A stretch of DNA of 64,000 nucleotides from Flavobacteriales bacterium (GTDB lineage: Bacteria; Bacteroidota; Bacteroidia; Flavobacteriales_F; PHOS-HE28): NCBI GenBank assembly GCA_016717305.1, contig JADKFY010000004.1, forward strand, positions 124,001-188,000, in the 5' to 3' direction. Under the pieces are notes generated by a model. It was not told the DNA's origin, made no database searches, and saw only the letters and a list, made by a program, of their open reading frames with translations. Numbering within the stretch: the first letter of the stretch is position 1; each line of letters opens with the position of its first letter. Made by a program: the position numbers and the translations under genes. Shown one piece after another: positions 59,721-64,000 of this stretch.

Positions 59721-61082
59721 CTATTCAAAGAACGTGACCTTGAATTCCACGCGGCGGTTCTTCGCCCTGCCGGCGCTGGTCTTATTGTCTTCAACCGGCA
59801 TGGTTTCGCCATGGCCGAACGACTTCAAGCGTGTGCCGGTCGTTCCCTTGTCGGTAAGGTACTGACGCACTGAGGCTGCACGTTCTTCGCTCAAGGTCAT
59901 GTTCTTGGCATCATCTCCTTGGTCGTCCGTATGACCGTGGATCTCCAAATTGTACTCAGGGTTCTCGTTCATCACCGCGGCGACCTGATCCAGAATGCTG
60001 TTGCTGGTCTTCTTGATCTTGGCGCTTCCGGTTTCGAATTGGATCCCGGTCAAGGCCTTTTCGAAGAGCTTTTTTGTCTTTTCATTGACCTCAGGGCAGC
60101 CTTTCATGGATGCAACTCCTGGAACCGTCGGACACTTGTCAACATTGTCGGCAATACCGTCGCCATCGCTATCTGGGCATCCTTGCTTGTCAATAGGGCC
60201 GGCCAAGTCTGGGCATGCGTCCATAGTGTCTGCAACACCGTCACCATCTCGATCTGGGCAACCACTCAAGGAAGGAAGACCCGCAACATCAGGACAACTG
60301 TCTTCCGTGTCAGGTACACCATCGTGATCACGGTCATCTTCGGGATGCAAGTTCAATTTAATGCCGTCAATGTAGTAGTAGGCGCGTTGATTGTCAGGGC
60401 CTTCGATCACTTTGCTTGACTGCATATTCGGGCCAAAGGCACCGATCACAATGTACTTTTCGTCGCCTCCGGCTGTGAACATGCCTGTTACTTCCACCCA
60501 GTCCTTCTTGTTGTCCATGATCGTGGCGCTTGATACGTCGGCCAACTCGGCCAGCTGGTGGCGATGGGGGTAGGCCAACATCACAGGCGAGCAATAGGCC
60601 CCGATCCCACTTACCGCACGATCACTCTGATCACCCAGTTTCACCATGAAGGAGATATCGTACTTCTGACCAGCGGTCAATGGGCTGGTCAGTGCCATCT
60701 GCAAGTATTCACTGTACTTGTTCCAAGCTGGTTTGAATGGGCTTTCATCCCGGCCGTTCAGGATCCGCTTCCAATTGGGGCGCATGTCATCTTTCCACGC
60801 CACAAAACCGGCATAGCTCTCGCCTTCAAATGCAGCCGTGCTGCCCAGCTCATTGTCTGGAATGCCCACCGCGTTATTGCAGGAGAGTTTACTAAAGACA
60901 TCAACAGATCCTCCGTTCGCATTGGACCAACCTGTCGCATGGTCCAATTGGTCCCAAGTCTTCACTGCTGGTGCCGTGTTCTCGAAACTTCCGTTATTGA
61001 CCAGGTTTGCACCTTGCTCTTGTCCGAACATTAGGCCGGGGACCAATACTCCCAGCAAGGCCAATTGTAGTGTTACTTTCAT
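59721..61082 (-). CDS. OmpA-family protein with thrombospondin type 3 repeats
   Basis: 453 residues. Signal peptide ending GLMFGQ. Residues 22-245 are a carbohydrate-binding-like beta-sandwich (NLVNNGSFENTAPAVKTWDQ, then KKDWVEVTGMFTAGGDEKYI); residues 250-330 hold three Ca-binding TSP3 repeats (DRDHDGVPDTEDSCPDVAGL, DRDGDGVADTMDACPD, DSDGDGIADNVDKCPT). The C-terminal OmpA domain (345-453) has LEIHGHTDDQGDDAKNMTLS and SFGHGETMPVEDN, binding peptidoglycan. Links the outer membrane to the wall. Abundant class in Bacteroidota. Confidence 0.93.
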   Translation of the reverse strand: MKVTLQLALLGVLVPGLMFGQEQGANLVNNGSFENTAPAVKTWDQLDHATGWSNANGGSVDVFSKLSCNNAVGIPDNELGSTAAFEGESYAGFVAWKDDMRPNWKRILNGRDESPFKPAWNKYSEYLQMALTSPLTAGQKYDISFMVKLGDQSDRAVSGIGAYCSPVMLAYPHRHQLAELADVSSATIMDNKKDWVEVTGMFTAGGDEKYIVIGAFGPNMQSSKVIEGPDNQRAYYYIDGIKLNLHPEDDRDHDGVPDTEDSCPDVAGLPSLSGCPDRDGDGVADTMDACPDLAGPIDKQGCPDSDGDGIADNVDKCPTVPGVASMKGCPEVNEKTKKLFEKALTGIQFETGSAKIKKTSNSILDQVAAVMNENPEYNLEIHGHTDDQGDDAKNMTLSEERAASVRQYLTDKGTTGTRLKSFGHGETMPVEDNKTSAGRAKNRRVEFKVTFFE

Positions 61083-61341
61083 TTGTGTTTTGATTTGGTT
61101 TTCGGTGGTTTACAGGTTGTTCGGGAGAGGCTGTGATGGTACAGCCAAGCCCTACCCGATCTGGTCAAGGGTTACGTGTTTCGCTTGCTCACGGTGGATG
61201 ACATAGTTGGAGGTGATCTTTGATCTCAGAACTGTTGTTTGCACGATGGCCCAGCGGAACTGACAGGATCCTTGAATGTTCTGCTCATAATCCTCGGTCG
61301 CTTGATTAGTTTTGACTCACATGTGTTGCATTCGTCACTTT

Positions 61342-62877
61342 ATGCTGCCCATTCTAACTAATACCCAGATCCGCGAGGTCGAGCGCGCCTTTATGGTCAG
61401 TAGCTCTGTAACGCCATTGGAGCTGATGGAACAAGCTGCGCGGCAATGCACTGATCGATTATTAAGGGATATTGCCCAAGGTGAATTTGGTCCAGCGACA
61501 ACTTTTGTTGTTGTGGTCGGCATGGGCAATAATGGTGGTGATGGATTGGTCATCGCCAGACTTCTTACCGCAGCAGGAATATCCGTGCGCGTGTTACGTG
61601 TGCTGCACAAGGAAGAACGTAGTCTTGAACACAGGGTGGATCATCTAGAGTTGCTCAAGATCGGCGTGCCATGCGTTGATATCGCTGATCCGCTCGGAGA
61701 AGTTGAGTTGTTTGGAAACGAAGTTGTCATTGACTGTTTGCTCGGAACCGGTGTAAGTAGGCCGCCAACCGGTCTACTCCGGAATGTGATCCGAAACCTG
61801 AATAATTCAGGCCGCTCGATCGTGTCGATCGATCTACCAAGTGGGTTGGTGGAACCGGGGTCGGATCAACCCTTTGATCCGGAAAGTTGCATTCGCGCTG
61901 ATCGAACTTTCACCTTTGAAGTACCGAGGCCGGCATTGTTATTAGCTGGAACAGGACCATTCGCAGGCCGTTGGGAATTGGTGCCGATCGGATTGGACCC
62001 TGAACTACTCGGTGCTTCTGCCCGCTTCGGCGAATGGGTCGAAGCCACTGATGTTCGTGATCACTTGATGCAACGTCCAAGGTTCAGCCACAAAGGCACT
62101 TTCGGACATGCACTCCTCATCGCAGGATCGAAAGGAATGTTCGGAGCTGCGGTGTTGGCGACAAAGGCTTGCTTGCGTTCCGGAGTTGGGTTGGTCTCGG
62201 CACATGTTCCAGATAAATTGGCTACCACAATGCATTTGGCCGCTCCAGAGGCACTATGTTCCATTGATCATTCACCTGACCACGTTGCACAATTGCCGCT
62301 GTTGGAGCAGTTCTCGGCAGTTGCTATCGGCCCGGGGCTCGGCAGTCATCCAGAGTCCTCAACGGTGGTCGATACATTGCTGAGCTCGGTAGAGGTCCCG
62401 CTTGTATTGGATGCTGATGCATTGAACATTTTGGCCAATAACCCGGGCTGGTTCCGTCACTTGTCCAAGAACACGGTCTTGACCCCACATCCAAAGGAAA
62501 TGGATCGGCTCTTGAGCAGCCCATCCATTTCGGGATTTGAACGACTTGAACGGACGCGGGAGTTCGCTTTGGAGCATGGATGCATCGTTGTGTTGAAAGG
62601 AGCATACACGGCCATTTGCCTAATGGATGGAAACGTCCAGTTCAATTCTACCGGTAATGCTGGTATGGCCAAGGGAGGAAGTGGTGATGTGCTCACCGGC
62701 TTGCTTACCGGTTTCCTTGCCCAAGGGTACACACCGCATCACGCAGCGCTCATCGCCGTCCATTTACACGGTTCCGCCGGTGATCTGGCCGCTACGGCAT
62801 TGGGCATGGATGCTATGCATGCGGGAGACTTGATCGAATATCTTCCGCAGGCATGGAAAATGCTACGCGAGAATTAG
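61342..62877 (+). CDS. nnr: bifunctional ADP-dependent NAD(P)H-hydrate dehydratase / NAD(P)HX epimerase
   Basis: 511 residues from ATG 61342. YjeF_N epimerase domain (1-210): TNTQIREVERAFM, VVVGMGNNGGDGLVIARLL and SIVSIDLPSGL. Ribokinase-like dehydratase (220-511): SHKGTFGHALLIAGSKGMFG, VLTPHPKEMDRL and GNAGMAKGGSGDVLTGLLTG. Together they repair hydrated NAD(P)H. Its last four bases overlap the convergent Sua5/YciO gene. Confidence 0.96.
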   Translation: MLPILTNTQIREVERAFMVSSSVTPLELMEQAARQCTDRLLRDIAQGEFGPATTFVVVVGMGNNGGDGLVIARLLTAAGISVRVLRVLHKEERSLEHRVDHLELLKIGVPCVDIADPLGEVELFGNEVVIDCLLGTGVSRPPTGLLRNVIRNLNNSGRSIVSIDLPSGLVEPGSDQPFDPESCIRADRTFTFEVPRPALLLAGTGPFAGRWELVPIGLDPELLGASARFGEWVEATDVRDHLMQRPRFSHKGTFGHALLIAGSKGMFGAAVLATKACLRSGVGLVSAHVPDKLATTMHLAAPEALCSIDHSPDHVAQLPLLEQFSAVAIGPGLGSHPESSTVVDTLLSSVEVPLVLDADALNILANNPGWFRHLSKNTVLTPHPKEMDRLLSSPSISGFERLERTREFALEHGCIVVLKGAYTAICLMDGNVQFNSTGNAGMAKGGSGDVLTGLLTGFLAQGYTPHHAALIAVHLHGSAGDLAATALGMDAMHAGDLIEYLPQAWKMLREN

Positions 62878-63494
62878 AACAATCCTTCCAAGCTGCCCTT
62901 CCCTTCGCGAAGCACTTCCGGTGCACCACTGGAAAGGTCGATCACCGTGGAACCTTCGAGTCCACCAGTGCCGCTATCTATCACCAAGTCCACCCGGTGA
63001 CCGATGTGCGCTTCGATCCGCTCGGGCTCGGTGGTGTGGTCAAGGATCGCATCGGGATCGTGTACGCTGGCTACCACCAAAGCATGGCCCAAGGCTTCTA
63101 CGATAGCGATAGGTACCGGGTGGGCGGGAACCCTGATCCCCACGGTGCGTCGGTTGTTCTTGAAGAGCTTCGGAATTTCGTTGCTCGCTTGGAGAATGAA
63201 GGTGTACGGACCCGGAAGCGCATGTTTCATGATCCTGAACGACGCTGTGTCCACCATCTTGGTGTACGTGCTCAATTGGCTCAGGTCCTGGCAGATCAAC
63301 GAAAGGTCCGCCTTTTGGGGTTTAACTCCTTTTAGTCGGGCCACCTCCTCGATGGCCCTTACGTTGTTCGCGCTGCACACGAAAGCGTAAACCGTATCGG
63401 TGGGGCAGACAACAATGCCTCCATCACGCAGAACTTTCACCACAGTTTCGATCTTGCGTGGTTCCGGGTTCTTCGGATGGATCTCCAATAGCAT
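62874..63494 (-). CDS. Sua5/YciO/YrdC-family protein
   Basis: 206 residues from ATG 63494; a TTG at 63506 that overlaps the transaldolase stop is less likely. VVCPTDTVYAFVCSANN is the YrdC nucleotide motif, and KPQKADLSLICQDLSQLSTY the second. Where TsaC/Sua5 have an [ST]-[ST]-SAN motif, this protein reads ALVVASVHDPDAILDH, like YciO. It may be a YciO-type paralogue rather than the essential t6A threonylcarbamoyl-AMP synthase. 8 bases after the transaldolase gene. Confidence 0.8.
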   Translation of the reverse strand: MLLEIHPKNPEPRKIETVVKVLRDGGIVVCPTDTVYAFVCSANNVRAIEEVARLKGVKPQKADLSLICQDLSQLSTYTKMVDTASFRIMKHALPGPYTFILQASNEIPKLFKNNRRTVGIRVPAHPVPIAIVEALGHALVVASVHDPDAILDHTTEPERIEAHIGHRVDLVIDSGTGGLEGSTVIDLSSGAPEVLREGKGSLEGLF

Positions 63495-63502
63495 GTCCCG
63501 GA

Positions 63503-64000
63503 TCAAGCCTTCGCCGTTGCGGCTTTCTTATGGTCGGCCAAGAATTTCTCCAACCCGATGGTCGTCAAAGGGTGGTCGAACAAAGCGGTGATCGCGCTCA
63601 ACGGGCAAGTGGCCACATCGGCACCTACTTCCGCGCATTGGACAATGTGCATCGGATGCCTGATGCTGGCTGCCAGGATCTCCGTGCCATACCCGTAGTT
63701 GTCGTAGATCGTGCGGATCTGATCGATCAAGCCGACGCCATCCGTACTAACATCATCCAACCTTCCAATGAACGGCGAAACATAGGTTGCTCCCGCTTTC
63801 GCTGCCAACAGCGCCTGTCCACCACTGAACACCAAGGTGCAATTGGTCTTGATCCCTTTGCCGGTAAAATACTTGATCGCCTTCACGCCATCTCGCGTCA
63901 TCGGAAGTTTTACAACGATCTGCGGATGCAGGGCCGCCAGATTTTCGCCTTCACGGACCATGCCTTCGTAATCGGTGGAGATCACTTCTGCACTAACATC
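63503..64000 (-). CDS. transaldolase / fructose-6-phosphate aldolase-like, C-terminal part
   Basis: The gene enters from the right edge; the visible 165 codons are the C-terminal three-quarters. [17 protein letters not shown] contains the Schiff-base lysine, [30 protein letters not shown] follows, and [27 protein letters not shown] is the last barrel strand region, as in the small FSA/TalC group of about 220 residues. It exchanges three-carbon dihydroxyacetone units in the pentose phosphate pathway. Confidence 0.93.
   Translation of the reverse strand, partial: DVSAEVISTDYEGMVREGENLAALHPQIVVKLPMTRDGVKAIKYFTGKGIKTNCTLVFSGGQALLAAKAGATYVSPFIGRLDDVSTDGVGLIDQIRTIYDNYGYGTEILAASIRHPMHIVQCAEVGADVATCPLSAITALFDHPLTTIGLEKFLADHKKAATAKA

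Overview
The window is about 64 kb of a Bacteroidota chromosome, most likely from the order Flavobacteriales, at roughly 50-55% G+C. Four things point there. One secreted protein carries a type IX secretion C-terminal sorting domain. Promoters match the Bacteroidota consensus, a TTTG or TTG box followed about 19-21 bases later by TAnnTTTG or TAnnTTCG, and strong Shine-Dalgarno sites are nearly absent. Several architectures are typical of the phylum: a CusA-TolC fusion, ribosomal protein S16 with an acidic tail, OmpA with thrombospondin type 3 repeats, and a DUF4476 protein. I do not assign a genus. There are no rRNA genes, CRISPR arrays or recognisable transposases. One intact tRNA (Asp) and one tRNA fragment are present.

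Layout. 1-2493: a GbsR/MarR-type regulator heads an operon with a SAM methyltransferase, two paralogous small membrane proteins and a TIGR01777-type epimerase. 2551-9122: a heavy-metal efflux operon with a His-rich small protein, a CusA/CzcA-TolC fusion split by an apparent one-base frameshift, a periplasmic adaptor and a haem-binding cytochrome-like protein. 9320-15061: a T9SS-exported CotH-like protein, RecQ and two universal stress proteins. 15494-17385: tRNA-Asp with a truncated second copy of its 3' half, bracketing 1.7 kb that holds a single secreted beta-propeller gene. 17440-24862: a DUF58 protein, an AT-rich lipoprotein, thioredoxin, DnaE, OsmC and small proteins. 24890-30692: a GH20 hexosaminidase, rpsP-rimM-trmN6 and a saccharopine dehydrogenase-like enzyme.

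30854-35415 is a compact envelope-lipoprotein cluster (DUF4476, TPR-CsgG/LpoB-like, LPP20, LPP20-like). 35573-46417 carries DUF423, PEP carboxykinase, an S41-like protein overlapping a siderophore-type binding lipoprotein, Mpo1-like and DinB proteins, a DUF218-like protein with an inserted domain, an RhlE-type helicase, a membrane peroxiredoxin and a PAS-PP2C phosphatase. 46470-51062 is a tRNA-processing block (miaA, CCA-adding enzyme) with a GT-C-like membrane protein and an IS1096-passenger-like protein. 51187-57146 has a GNAT enzyme, hydroxybutyryl-CoA dehydrogenase and an exopolysaccharide group (acyltransferase, sugar-phosphate transferase, lipoprotein, Gfo/Idh/MocA enzyme). 57330-64000 has Pcm, two outer-membrane proteins, the Nnr NAD(P)HX repair enzyme, a Sua5/YciO protein and the end of a transaldolase gene.

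The items most worth checking are the tRNA-Asp-bounded segment with nested direct repeats and no integrase, the signal peptide embedded in the CusA-TolC fusion together with its frameshift, the CsgG/LPP20/DUF4476 cluster in a genome region without flagellar or curli genes, and a repeated promoter layout in which the start codon lies 4-5 bases after the -7 box, which predicts leaderless mRNAs.
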